A stretch of DNA of 6,484 nt from an uncultured Eubacteriales bacterium (GCA_934476315.1 CAKSNQ010000064.1:1-6484), one strand, 5' to 3'. Shown: positions 1 through 6,205, counted from the stretch's first letter. Notes: a model not told the origin generated them from the sequence alone. Made by a program: numbers and translations.

Positions 1-23
1 CACACCCCCTACTCCGTGGCTAA

Positions 24-62
24 ATGCGCGTCGCGCCGCAACGACGCGGCGCTTTGGCGCAT
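24..62. repeat. Core palindrome of repeat copy 1
   Basis: An outer stem ATGCGC/GCGCAT (24-29 with 57-62) and an inner stem GCGCCGC/GCGGCGC (33-39 with 46-52) enclose the loop AACGAC (40-45). An asymmetric internal loop separates the stems. The 40 nt from 24 to 63 are identical to 5994-6033, about 6 kb away, although the sequence on either side differs. Confidence 0.9.
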
Positions 63-63
63 T

Positions 64-101
64 GGGGAGGGCGGCGCAGGGCGCGCCGATGACCCCTCCC
101 C
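64..101. repeat. Nested GC-rich hairpin of repeat copy 1
   Basis: GGGGAGGG (64-71) can pair with CCCTCCCC (94-101). Inside it GGCGC (73-77) pairs with GCGCC (83-87). In copy 2 the inner stem is instead GGCGGGG with CCCCGCC (6045-6051 with 6057-6063). The hairpin is therefore kept while its sequence changes on both arms. Confidence 0.75.
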
Positions 102-181
102 ATACCCCTCCCGGGCTTGCCGATTCAGAAAGTTGGGCGCGGGGCGCTCCCCCCCGATATTCGCTGAAATTCAGAAAGACG

Positions 182-214
182 GGCACCGGAAACTCCTCGG
201 GAGTTTCCGGTGCC
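182..214 (-). terminator. Long hairpin after cls, probable terminator (3' hairpin of repeat copy 1)
   Basis: GGCACCGGAAACTCC (182-196) pairs perfectly over 15 bp with 200-214 around a 3-nt loop. On the minus strand it lies 43 nt past the cls stop codon and is followed by CGTCTTTCTG, which has a short T-rich stretch rather than a clean U-run. It is the best candidate for ending cls transcription. It is also the 3' hairpin of the repeat unit, so its terminator role is an inference from position. Confidence 0.5.
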
Positions 215-257
215 TCTTGAGAAAATGTGAGACGGAACCCGCACCTCCGCTCTTCCC

Positions 258-1820
258 TCAGAACAGCGGGCTGAGGGCGCGGAGAACCGCGTCGATGAAC
301 GACTGGATCAGCCCGCGGGAGCGGCGAAACGTCCGCAGGTGAATCTCGCGGCTCTTTTCAAACGTGTCCTCAAAATCCCGGCGGATGGCGGGGATGGGGT
401 CGCCGCCGAACAGCAGCGTCCCGCACTCAAAGTGCAGGTACAGACTGCGGTAATCCATGTTGATGGTTCCGATCGTGGCGATGCTGTCGTCGCATAGAAA
501 GTTCTTGGCGTGGATAAATCCGGGGGTGTACTCGTAAATCTTCACCCCGGCGCGCAAAAGCGGCGGGTAATAGGAGCGCGTCAGGCGGTAGGCGGTCTTT
601 TTGTCGGGAATCCCCGGCGTGACGATGCGCACATCCACCCCGCGCTTGGCGGCGGTGCACAGCGCGGTCTGCATTTCGCTGTCGATGATGAGGTAGGGCG
701 TGAAAATCCACACGTAGTCCTTCGCCTGCGCGAGGATTTCAAGGTAGATGTTCTCCCCGACGTGTTCGTCGTCCAGCGGTGAGTCGGAATAGGGTTGAAC
801 CAGAAGCGGGTCGCCCGCGGCGGTTTCCGGGAGCCGATCGGCGCGGAACGGGGTATAGTCCGTTTCGGTCGGACGGAAAGCGTTCCAAAGGTTGAGGAAC
901 ATCACGGTGAAATTCCACACGGCGCTCCCCTCCAGGCGGAGTCCGGTGTCCTTCCAGTGCCCGAAGCGGACGGTCTGATTGATATATTCGTCGGCGATAT
1001 TCAGCCCGCCTGTGTAGGCGACGCGTCCGTCCACGATGGTGAATTTGCGGTGGTCGCGGTGATTGACCACGATGGAAATTACGGGCACGATGGGGTTGAA
1101 TGCGAGACAGCGGATGCCGTCCCGCTCGGCACGCTTGGCGAACTGGTAGAGCGACGCCGCCTCGCACCCCACGTCGTCGTAGAGGATGCGGACGTCCACA
1201 CCCGCTGCCGCCTTGCGCCGCAGAATTTCCATGATTCGGTCAAGCATGACACCCTCGGCAATGATGAAATATTCCATGAAAATATAGTGCTGTGCCGTCT
1301 CAAGGTCGGCGAGCAGATCAGGAAACATGTCGTCGCCCAGCGCGTAGTAGCGGGCATGGGTGCGGTCGTGCGCGGGGTAGGGACCGAACTTTTCAATATA
1401 GCAGGAGGTGGCGAGGAGGCGGTCGGGAATCTCGTCGGCGCGGGCAGGCGCGGGCGCGGTGAGGAGCGCGCGGTGCTGCTTCTCCACGGCTTCGATCTTG
1501 CCCCGCATGCGGCGGGAAAGGTGCTTGTTGCCGAACATGGCGTAGACGACCCAGCCGAACACGGGGAGGATACAGGTCATCAGAATCCATCCGGTTTTGT
1601 AGGCGGGGTTTTCGTCGCGACGGAGAATGTGCAGAACGATAATCAGCGTGATAAAGGAAAACGCCACGTTGATCCACAGCGCGTACTGCGCCAGACGCCA
1701 CACGCCCCAGAAGAGCCACGTGATCTCAATGAGCAAAAGGAGTCCGGTCAGCGTGATCCGGTTGAGCAGAATGTGCGTCAGTCTGCGTACGGGATTGGTT
1801 GGCTTGGTCTTGCGTGGCAT
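258..1820 (-). CDS. cls: Cardiolipin synthase (phospholipase D superfamily)
   Basis: The 520-residue product is a membrane phosphatidyltransferase that joins two phosphatidylglycerol molecules into cardiolipin and releases glycerol. Three hydrophobic segments lie near residues 22-41, 47-66 and 76-96, forming the N-terminal membrane anchor typical of the family. Two phospholipase D motifs follow. HKD1 has H257, K259 and D264, followed by the Gly-Gly of YTGGLN. HKD2 has H437, K439 and D444, followed by GTINMDYRS. Both catalytic sets are intact and the length is normal for bacterial Cls, which is usually about 480-520 residues. The ATG at 1820 has AGGAG 8 nt upstream. The GH92 gene ends 132 nt upstream on the same strand, so read-through expression is possible; I see no convincing promoter in that gap. 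A hairpin at 182-214 probably ends the transcript. Phosphatidylserine synthases share the HKD fold, but the three-helix N-terminus and the two spaced HKD motifs favour Cls. Confidence 0.95.
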   Translation of the reverse strand: MPRKTKPTNPVRRLTHILLNRITLTGLLLLIEITWLFWGVWRLAQYALWINVAFSFITLIIVLHILRRDENPAYKTGWILMTCILPVFGWVVYAMFGNKHLSRRMRGKIEAVEKQHRALLTAPAPARADEIPDRLLATSCYIEKFGPYPAHDRTHARYYALGDDMFPDLLADLETAQHYIFMEYFIIAEGVMLDRIMEILRRKAAAGVDVRILYDDVGCEAASLYQFAKRAERDGIRCLAFNPIVPVISIVVNHRDHRKFTIVDGRVAYTGGLNIADEYINQTVRFGHWKDTGLRLEGSAVWNFTVMFLNLWNAFRPTETDYTPFRADRLPETAAGDPLLVQPYSDSPLDDEHVGENIYLEILAQAKDYVWIFTPYLIIDSEMQTALCTAAKRGVDVRIVTPGIPDKKTAYRLTRSYYPPLLRAGVKIYEYTPGFIHAKNFLCDDSIATIGTINMDYRSLYLHFECGTLLFGGDPIPAIRRDFEDTFEKSREIHLRTFRRSRGLIQSFIDAVLRALSPLF

Positions 1821-1883
1821 GGCAGGGGCTCCTTTCCTCGGGAGTTGATTTTGTATTCCGCGTCATCGGCGGCGAAAGGGGAA

Positions 1884-1952
1884 CGGTCGGCGGGATGTCC
1901 GTCGGAACGTCGGTCGCCGGAATGTCGGCGGCGCGATCGGGCGGCGCGATCG
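1884..1952. repeat. Short tandem repeats in the GH92-cls gap
   Basis: A 15-bp unit occurs at 1899-1913 and 1914-1928 with 12 of 15 positions identical; a much weaker third copy may precede it at 1884-1898. Directly beside it a 13-bp unit, GGCGGCGCGATCG, is perfectly duplicated at 1927-1939 and 1940-1952. The second 13-bp copy abuts the stop codon of the GH92 gene. The 132-nt gap otherwise shows only the cls ribosome binding site. The repeats look like slipped-strand expansions; a regulatory role is not shown. Confidence 0.8.
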
Positions 1953-3920
1953 TCAGTCGAGCGGCTTGCCGAGCAGCTTTGCCGCGCGGACAAGGCGACG
2001 GCTTCTCACCATTTCATTTTTTCCGGGACAGAGCGGGTACATACCAAGGCAGGCGAAAATATACCACGCGGACATCGAGCCGTTGTCCTCGTCGCCGGGG
2101 TAGCCGTCGTCGCCCGGGAAGAACGCCTCGCGCGCCAGCTTTTCCACCCAGAAATCGGTCTTTTCCTGCGCACCGAGCACGGCGAACAGGAACGGCAGGT
2201 GGAAGGACGGCTGATTGGAGATGGCGCATTGTCCGAAGTCCGCCGCCGCCATTTCGGTCATTTCGTGAATCTCGTTGCGGTAGCCGCGCACGCGGTAGCG
2301 GGGCGGGGTGGCGAACAGCTCGTCCAGCTTGGCGAGCATGCGGTCGCGTCCGCCGTACAGCGCGGCAAGACCCTCGACGTCGTGCGGAACGGCAAACGAG
2401 CTTTGCCATGCCGAGCCCTCGGTGTACTCGCCGCCCCACGAAATGGGGTCAAAGAACCCGGAGTGCTCGCCGTTTTTATCTTTTCCGCGCATAAATCCGG
2501 TCGCGGGGTCAAAGAGGTTGCGGTAATTTTTCGCGCGGCGCAGGTATTCGTCCACAAGGTCCTCCCGCCCGAGCACGCCCGCCACGGTCGCGATGCACCA
2601 GTCGCCATAGGCGGCGTCCAGCGTCAGGTTGACCGATTCTTTTTCCTCATCCAGCGGCACGTAGCCGTATTTGACGTAGGAGGCGACGCCGTTGCGCCCG
2701 AAACGCTTTTCCGGCGCTTCGGTGTTGGCGTGGTGGAGCATGCCCTCCAGCGCGGTCTCCAGGAGCGCGCGGTCGCCGATGCCCTTGACCGCGGCGTCCG
2801 CGATCACGGCGTCGATCAGCGTGCTCGGCATACAGCCGACCTCGCCCAGCGCAATCCAGCGCGGGAGCCAGCCGCTCTCGCGGTAGTCGTTGACAAAGCC
2901 CTCCAGCATGTCGGCGTACTCGTCACGCGCGATGAGGGCAAAGAGCGGGTAGACGGTGCGATAGGTGTCCCAGAAGCCGTTGCCCAGGTAGCGCGGGCCG
3001 GGCAGGACGCCTCCGGTATAGGGCGAATAGTGAACCTTTTTCCCGTCGCGACGATATTCCCAGGCGCAGTTGGGGTAAAGAAAGACGCGGTACAGGCAGG
3101 AGTAGAACGTGCGTGCCTGTTCCTCTCCCTCCGGCTCGATCTCAATGCGGTGGAGCTTGTCCTCCCATTCCTCCTCCGCCTCGGCGCGCAGGGTGTCAAA
3201 GTCCCGGTCGCCACATTCGCGGTCGATCGCCGCGCACGCCAGGTCCTCGCTGATGTAGGAGATGCCAAGGCGCGCGTGCACCGTACGGCGGGTCAGCGCA
3301 ACGTGGACGGAGAGCGCGGTCTCGTCCTTCCTTGCCACGCGGGTCGCGTCGGCGTCCACGCAGTCGTCGAGAAAGCGGATGGCGCAGTACATGTGAAAAT
3401 TCTCGGCGGCGGCGCCGTAGCCGTCGGTCGAGGCAAAGAGCGTGTTGCTCTCGCGGTCAAAGCGGAACGTGGAGTTGCCCAGAACCGTGAAAAGCGACAG
3501 GAATGACGCCCGGTCGTTTTCGAAGGTCAGGCGGATCGCCGCGCCGTGCATGGTCGGCGTCAGCTCAAAGAGCGTCTCGGAGCGCAGAAATCGGACGCGC
3601 AGATAATCCGGGCGCATTACGGCGTCGCGGATGCGGTAGCCCGACCAAGCCCCGGAGGGCGTGTCGGCAACGACATCGTTCTGCGGCATCATGAGAAAGG
3701 TGCCGTGGTCGCGGATCCAGGGGCTGGGGCGGTGCGTCAGGCGGACGCCCTCGGCGTACGGGCGATCGGGGTGGAAGAACCACGGCGATCCGCCGTCGGT
3801 CTGCAGGCAGAACGGCGCCATGCCGAACGGACGTTGGGTCAGCGGCAGGGTGTTGCCCGTCGAGAAGCGGGGAACCGAGCGGGTTCCCATTTTGACGTTG
3901 ACGTAGGGAAGATATTTCAT
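1953..3920 (-). CDS. Glycoside hydrolase family 92 protein, putative intracellular alpha-mannosidase
   Basis: The 655-residue product resembles GH92 enzymes, which are calcium-dependent, inverting exo-alpha-mannosidases acting on mannosides such as those of N-glycans or yeast mannan. The N-terminal beta-sandwich carries TGNTLPLTQRPFGMAPF (21-37). The catalytic helical domain has GFWDTYRTVYPLF (315-327), EYTEGSAWQ (498-506), VPHDVEGL (511-518), ISNQPSFHLPFLF (567-579) and GDEDNGSMSAWYIF (609-622). E501 fits the family's general acid. D610 and D612 fit the Asp pair around the general base. The 109-residue gap from E501 to D610 equals that from E533 to D642 which I recall for BT3990. There is no signal peptide, unlike most secreted Bacteroidetes members, so it probably acts inside the cell on imported oligosaccharides. 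The protein ends only about 25 residues after the conserved CPG (631-633); neither other frame restores a longer tail, so this may be the natural end of a short Firmicutes subtype. The ATG has GGAG 6 nt upstream. No sugar transporter or regulator is adjacent. Linkage specificity cannot be read from the sequence. Confidence 0.9.
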   Translation of the reverse strand: MKYLPYVNVKMGTRSVPRFSTGNTLPLTQRPFGMAPFCLQTDGGSPWFFHPDRPYAEGVRLTHRPSPWIRDHGTFLMMPQNDVVADTPSGAWSGYRIRDAVMRPDYLRVRFLRSETLFELTPTMHGAAIRLTFENDRASFLSLFTVLGNSTFRFDRESNTLFASTDGYGAAAENFHMYCAIRFLDDCVDADATRVARKDETALSVHVALTRRTVHARLGISYISEDLACAAIDRECGDRDFDTLRAEAEEEWEDKLHRIEIEPEGEEQARTFYSCLYRVFLYPNCAWEYRRDGKKVHYSPYTGGVLPGPRYLGNGFWDTYRTVYPLFALIARDEYADMLEGFVNDYRESGWLPRWIALGEVGCMPSTLIDAVIADAAVKGIGDRALLETALEGMLHHANTEAPEKRFGRNGVASYVKYGYVPLDEEKESVNLTLDAAYGDWCIATVAGVLGREDLVDEYLRRAKNYRNLFDPATGFMRGKDKNGEHSGFFDPISWGGEYTEGSAWQSSFAVPHDVEGLAALYGGRDRMLAKLDELFATPPRYRVRGYRNEIHEMTEMAAADFGQCAISNQPSFHLPFLFAVLGAQEKTDFWVEKLAREAFFPGDDGYPGDEDNGSMSAWYIFACLGMYPLCPGKNEMVRSRRLVRAAKLLGKPLD

Positions 3921-3940
3921 GATGTTCTCCGATCTTTTTT

Positions 3941-3960
3941 CTGTGAGGGGGTGTGAGGGG
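3941..3960. repeat. 10-bp tandem duplication before the GH92 start
   Basis: CTGTGAGGGG (3941-3950) is followed by GTGTGAGGGG (3951-3960), differing only at the first base. It lies 20 nt upstream of the GH92 start codon, just beyond an A-rich stretch and the GGAG ribosome binding site. It could be within the mRNA leader. No function is evident. Confidence 0.6.
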
Positions 3961-3997
3961 ATGTGTCGGGTTTTATGCCGCCATTCTGTCAGACTTC

Positions 3998-4069
3998 ATG
4001 CCGGACGTTATGCCGGACGTTATGCCGGACGTTATGCCGGACGTTATGCCGGGCGGTATGCCGGGATGA
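3998..4069. repeat. 12-bp tandem repeat array between cysS and the GH92 gene
   Basis: The unit ATGCCGGACGTT is repeated four times without a mismatch (3998-4009, 4010-4021, 4022-4033, 4034-4045). Two decayed units follow at 4046-4057 and 4058-4069, both still beginning ATGCCGGG. The array occupies much of the 191-nt gap. Each unit contains CCGG, which can pair with the CCGG of the next unit. The 12-bp period keeps all reading frames aligned, but no credible coding sequence covers it. It may be a slippage-prone simple repeat or a set of iterated protein-binding sites; the sequence does not decide. Confidence 0.95.
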
Positions 4070-4111
4070 CTCGGGCGCACTCCGACGCCGACCGGACGCC
4101 GTTGTTCCGGC

Positions 4112-5542
4112 TCAGCCGCGGCGCCAGGTCGTCCCCTGCGCGGTGTCGGTCAGCGTGATGCCGCGCGCGGAAAGCTCGGCGCGGATGCGGTCCGCCTCGG
4201 CGTAATTCTTCGCCTTTTTCGCGGCGGTGCGGGCGGCGACCAGCGCGTCGATTTCGGCGGCTTCGGGGTCGGTCTCCTCGCTCCTCCGCTCCTGCGCCTG
4301 CGATGCGCGGAGCGCCTGCGCCGCGTCAAGAAGCCCCAACGCAAGCACGTGGTCGTACTCGCCGAGGAGCGCCCACTTGGTCGCGTCGTTGCAGTCTGCC
4401 TTGAGCACGTCGTAGAGCGCGGTGACGGCGAGCGAGGTGTTCAGATCGTTCTCCAGCGCGTCAAGGAAGCCCCGGCGGAGTGTCGCCGCCGTGGGGCTGT
4501 CCACCGCGCCGTCCTGCTCGTGCAGTGCCGCGATGCGGGCGATCAGCTTGTTGTAGGCAATCTTTGCGTTGTCCATGTTCTCATAGCTGAACACCAGATT
4601 CTTGCGGTAGTGCGATTGCAGGCAGAACAGACGATAGACCATGGGGTCGTAGCCCTTTTCGCGCAGAAGCGAGAGGGTCAGAAATTCCCCGGTGGACTTG
4701 GACATTTTGCCGTGCGTCGTGTTCAGATGGTGAATGTGCATCCAGTAGTTGCACCACTTGTGCCCGAGGTACGCCTCGGACTGGGCGATCTCGTTGGTGT
4801 GGTGCGGGAAGGCATTGTCGATGCCGCCGCAGTGGATGTCAAGACGCTCGCCCAGGTGCTTCATGGAGATGCAGGAGCACTCGATGTGCCAGCCGGGGTA
4901 GCCGACGCCCCAGGGAGAATCCCACTTGAGCGCCTGATCCTCGAACTTGGACTTGGTGAACCAGAGGACGAAATCGTTCTTGTTGCGCTTGTTCATGTCG
5001 GCTTCCACGCCCTCGCGCACGCCGACGGCGAGGTCGTCCTCGTCGAAGTTGTGGAAGACGTAGTATTCCTTCAGACGCGAGGTGTCAAAATAGATGTTAC
5101 CGCCCGCTTCGTAGGCATAGCCCTTGTCGAGCAGGGCGCTGATGACGTGGATGAACTCGGGGATGCAGTGGGTTGCGGGCTCCACGACGTCGGGGCGGCG
5201 GATGTGCAGAGCCTCGCAGTCGGCGAAGAAGGCGTCGGTATAGAACTGCGCGATCTCCATGACGGTTTTGTGTTCGCGGCGCGCGCCCTTGAGCATTTTG
5301 TCCTCGCCCTCGTCGGCGTCACTGGTGAGGTGTCCGACGTCGGTGATATTCATGACGCGTTTGACGTCGTAGCCGAGCATACGCAGGGTACGGTCGAGGA
5401 TATCTTCCATAATATAAGTGCGGAGGTTTCCGATGTGTGCGAAGTGGTACACGGTCGGACCGCAGGTGTACATTTTCACTTTTCCCGGCTCGTTGGGGAC
5501 AAATTCCTGTTTGGTTCTGGTCAGAGAATTATATAGCTGCAT
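4112..5542 (-). CDS. cysS: Cysteinyl-tRNA synthetase
   Basis: The 476-residue cytoplasmic class I synthetase charges tRNA-Cys with cysteine using ATP. The Rossmann catalytic domain carries the HIGH-type motif HIGN (36-39) and the KMSKS loop (279-283). The catalytic zinc ligands are all present: C27 in TCGPTVY, C222 in HIECS, and H247 and E251 in FPHHTNE. An idiosyncratic segment at about 71-105 (HLTSDADEGEDKM and what follows) resembles the version I associate with clostridial CysRS rather than the E. coli one. The C-terminus (about 320-476) is the helical tRNA-binding region, and the length is normal. I place the start at the ATG at 5542 because GAAAGGA lies 8 nt before it. The in-frame ATG at 5551 would overlap that site, and the one at 5575 lies at the predicted transcription start. 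The gene leads the three-gene run and has its own promoter. Confidence 0.98.
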   Translation of the reverse strand: MQLYNSLTRTKQEFVPNEPGKVKMYTCGPTVYHFAHIGNLRTYIMEDILDRTLRMLGYDVKRVMNITDVGHLTSDADEGEDKMLKGARREHKTVMEIAQFYTDAFFADCEALHIRRPDVVEPATHCIPEFIHVISALLDKGYAYEAGGNIYFDTSRLKEYYVFHNFDEDDLAVGVREGVEADMNKRNKNDFVLWFTKSKFEDQALKWDSPWGVGYPGWHIECSCISMKHLGERLDIHCGGIDNAFPHHTNEIAQSEAYLGHKWCNYWMHIHHLNTTHGKMSKSTGEFLTLSLLREKGYDPMVYRLFCLQSHYRKNLVFSYENMDNAKIAYNKLIARIAALHEQDGAVDSPTAATLRRGFLDALENDLNTSLAVTALYDVLKADCNDATKWALLGEYDHVLALGLLDAAQALRASQAQERRSEETDPEAAEIDALVAARTAAKKAKNYAEADRIRAELSARGITLTDTAQGTTWRRG

Positions 5543-5550
5543 GGCAACCA

Positions 5551-5557
5551 TCCTTTC
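5551..5557 (-). promoter_or_regulatory. Ribosome binding site of cysS
   Basis: On the minus strand GAAAGGA lies 8 nt before the ATG at 5542. It decides the start: the in-frame upstream ATG at 5551 directly overlaps this site and has no usable site of its own. Confidence 0.8.
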
Positions 5558-5580
5558 GGGTGCAAACTTATTCAAATTAC

Positions 5581-5609
5581 ATTATAACAGATAGTTCCGG
5601 AAAAGTAAA
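5581..5609 (-). promoter_or_regulatory. Sigma-A type promoter of cysS
   Basis: On the minus strand a perfect -10 box TATAAT (5581-5586) is preceded by TG one base upstream, an extended -10. It is separated by 17 nt from a -35 box TTTACT (5604-5609), which matches TTGACA at four of six positions. Transcription would begin near 5574, leaving a leader of roughly 30 nt before the ATG at 5542. That is too short for a T-box riboswitch. The local AT-richness contrasts with the GC-rich sequence around it. Confidence 0.8.
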
Positions 5610-5674
5610 GCGGGAAATGAGAATTTCGGGAGTGCGTATAAAAGATTTCGCTACCCCCCATTAAAGTTTTCGCC

Positions 5675-5838
5675 CGCCTTTTTCAAAAGGCGTTCGCCCG
5701 CAAGCGGGCAGTCGGGGGGCGAAGCCCCGCGTCGCCGCCCGCAGGCGGCGAAATTCTTCGGCGTTTCTTTTTGGGATTGTCCGCGGCGGGCACTGCCGCG
5801 GCAATCGGTTTTCTTTGCGCCTCTGGCTCCAAAGAAAA
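5675..5838. repeat. Run of six adjacent hairpins upstream of the cysS promoter
   Basis: Six inverted repeats follow one another with little spacing: CGCCTTTT/AAAAGGCG (5675-5692), GCCCGC/GCGGGC (5696-5709), GGGGC-GAA-GCCCC (5716-5728) and CGCCGCC/GGCGGCG with loop CGCA (5733-5750). The fifth is a 12-bp stem with one bulged T (5775-5806, arms GATTG+CCGCGGC and GCCGCGG+CAATC). The sixth is TTTTCTTTG/CAAAGAAAA (5809-5838). No T-run follows on either strand that would make a standard terminator, and no gene is evident. From memory, similar hairpin strings recur between genes in Oscillospiraceae, but I could not verify this. The strings could be a REP-like cluster, or the 3' end of a minus-strand transcript arriving from beyond the window. 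Confidence 0.75.
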
Positions 5839-5932
5839 AGCGGCTGAAAGCGCTGAAAATGCGGGGGATTGCAGGTGTTTTTCGGTTGCTGTTGGTTTGT
5901 ACTTTGGGTTAAAAGGCTTTCGTGCAGGATGT

Positions 5933-5970
5933 GGGGGGAGAACCCCTCAATCGTCGGGGTTGCTCCCCCC
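5933..5970. repeat. G-rich 5' hairpin of repeat copy 2
   Basis: GGGGGGAG (5933-5940) pairs with CTCCCCCC (5963-5970). The stem continues as AACCCC (5941-5946) with GGGGTT (5956-5961), past a single bulged G at 5962. The loop is TCAATCGTC. Copy 3 has the same hairpin at 6354-6389 with loop TCAAACGTC; the differences fall in the loop and at the terminal base pair. Confidence 0.85.
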
Positions 5971-5993
5971 ACGCCCTCCATTCCAAGGCTTTG

Positions 5994-6032
5994 ATGCGCG
6001 TCGCGCCGCAACGACGCGGCGCTTTGGCGCAT
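5994..6032. repeat. Core palindrome of repeat copy 2
   Basis: Identical in sequence and pairing to the palindrome at 24-62: outer stem ATGCGC/GCGCAT, inner stem GCGCCGC/GCGGCGC, loop AACGAC. Confidence 0.9.
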
Positions 6033-6035
6033 TGT

Positions 6036-6077
6036 GGGGAGGGCGGCGGGGTAGACCCCCGCCGCTGACCCCTCCCC
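6036..6077. repeat. Nested GC-rich hairpin of repeat copy 2
   Basis: GGGGAGGG (6036-6043) pairs with CCCTCCCC (6070-6077). Within it GGCGGGG (6045-6051) pairs with CCCCGCC (6057-6063) around TAGAC. The inner stem is longer than, and different from, that of copy 1. Copy 3 has the same inner stem at 6461-6484, with the closing outer arm lost past the window end. Confidence 0.8.
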
Positions 6078-6114
6078 AGACCCCTCCCCGGGTTCGCTGA
6101 AATTTAGAAAGCCG

Positions 6115-6150
6115 GGCGAGGGGAAAACTCCCGGCGAGTTTTCCCTCGCC
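6115..6150. repeat. Long 3' hairpin of repeat copy 2
   Basis: GGCGAGGGGAAAACTC (6115-6130) pairs with GAGTTTTCCCTCGCC (6136-6150): 15 bp with one extra G on the left arm and loop CCGGC. It holds the same position as the hairpin at 182-214, after a shared linker, but the arms differ at several base pairs. On the minus strand it is followed by CGGCTTTCTAAATTT, matching the CGTCTTTCTGAATTT after the copy 1 hairpin. Confidence 0.85.
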
Positions 6151-6205
6151 GATTGAGACAGCTCTGACAAGACCTTTCGGCGCACAGCCAAGGAAGTGGG
6201 TGGAG

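Larger units (their letters stand above)
1..214 (+). repeat. Structured intergenic repeat, copy 1 (5' end cut by window edge)
   Basis: This is the first of three same-direction copies of a hairpin-rich repeat. It opens with a stretch close to that at 6391-6413 of copy 3. It then has a palindrome (24-62), a nested hairpin (64-101) and a long 3' hairpin (182-214). The G-rich 5' hairpin seen in copies 2 and 3 would lie outside the window. Compared with copy 2 it carries about 44 extra bases (roughly 115-158), including a second ATTCAGAAAG (123-132, repeated at 169-178) and a small GC hairpin near 135-155. The copy lies downstream of cls, ending 44 nt beyond its stop codon. The orientation is arbitrary; I report the strand on which the palindrome comes first. 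Whether it is transcribed is unknown. Confidence 0.85.
5881..6150 (+). repeat. Structured intergenic repeat, copy 2 (complete)
   Basis: This is the only complete copy in the window. Similarity to copy 3 begins near 5881 (TTCG, then TGTTGGT and GTACTTT). It continues through GCAGGATGTGGGGGGAG and a 5' hairpin (5933-5970), the core palindrome (5994-6032), the nested hairpin (6036-6077) and a long 3' hairpin (6115-6150). A second CCCCTCCCC follows the nested hairpin at 6081-6089. The linker TTCGCTGAAAT before the 3' hairpin is shared with copy 1 at 161-170. Open reading frames run through it, but they are translations of palindromes and I do not call them genes. Confidence 0.9.

Noticed and set aside
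16..342. Short open frame across repeat copy 1 into the cls 3' end
   Set aside because: It translates palindromic repeat sequence and then runs antisense to cls. No coding signal.
1953..2035. Frameshift truncating the GH92 C-terminus
   Set aside because: Both alternative frames stop within a few codons after the CPG region, so neither continues a longer GH92 tail. The in-frame end (RLVRAAKLLGKPLD) looks like ordinary protein.
795..3506. A 903-codon open frame on the plus strand spanning cls, the gap and most of the GH92 gene
   Set aside because: It is antisense to two clearly recognisable proteins and crosses the gap between them. Its product has no recognisable motifs. Long antisense frames are expected in GC-rich genes with biased third positions.
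3998..4069. CRISPR array
   Set aside because: The 12-bp units are contiguous with no spacers, and no cas gene is present.
3921..4111. Independent promoter for the GH92 gene
   Set aside because: The best -35-like (CTGACA) and -10-like (CATAAA, TAAAAC) strings are wrongly spaced relative to each other, so no promoter is called.
4349..5536. A 395-codon open frame on the plus strand opposite cysS
   Set aside because: It is fully antisense to an intact CysRS with all motifs, and its own translation shows no family features.
5543..5900. T-box riboswitch for cysS
   Set aside because: The predicted transcription start leaves no room, and I did not see a T-box consensus (TGGN-type) segment before a terminator in the upstream region.
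6036..6077. G-quadruplex in the G-rich strand of the repeats
   Set aside because: Only three runs of three or more G occur close together in each copy, and the same bases are better explained by hairpin pairing to C-rich partners.
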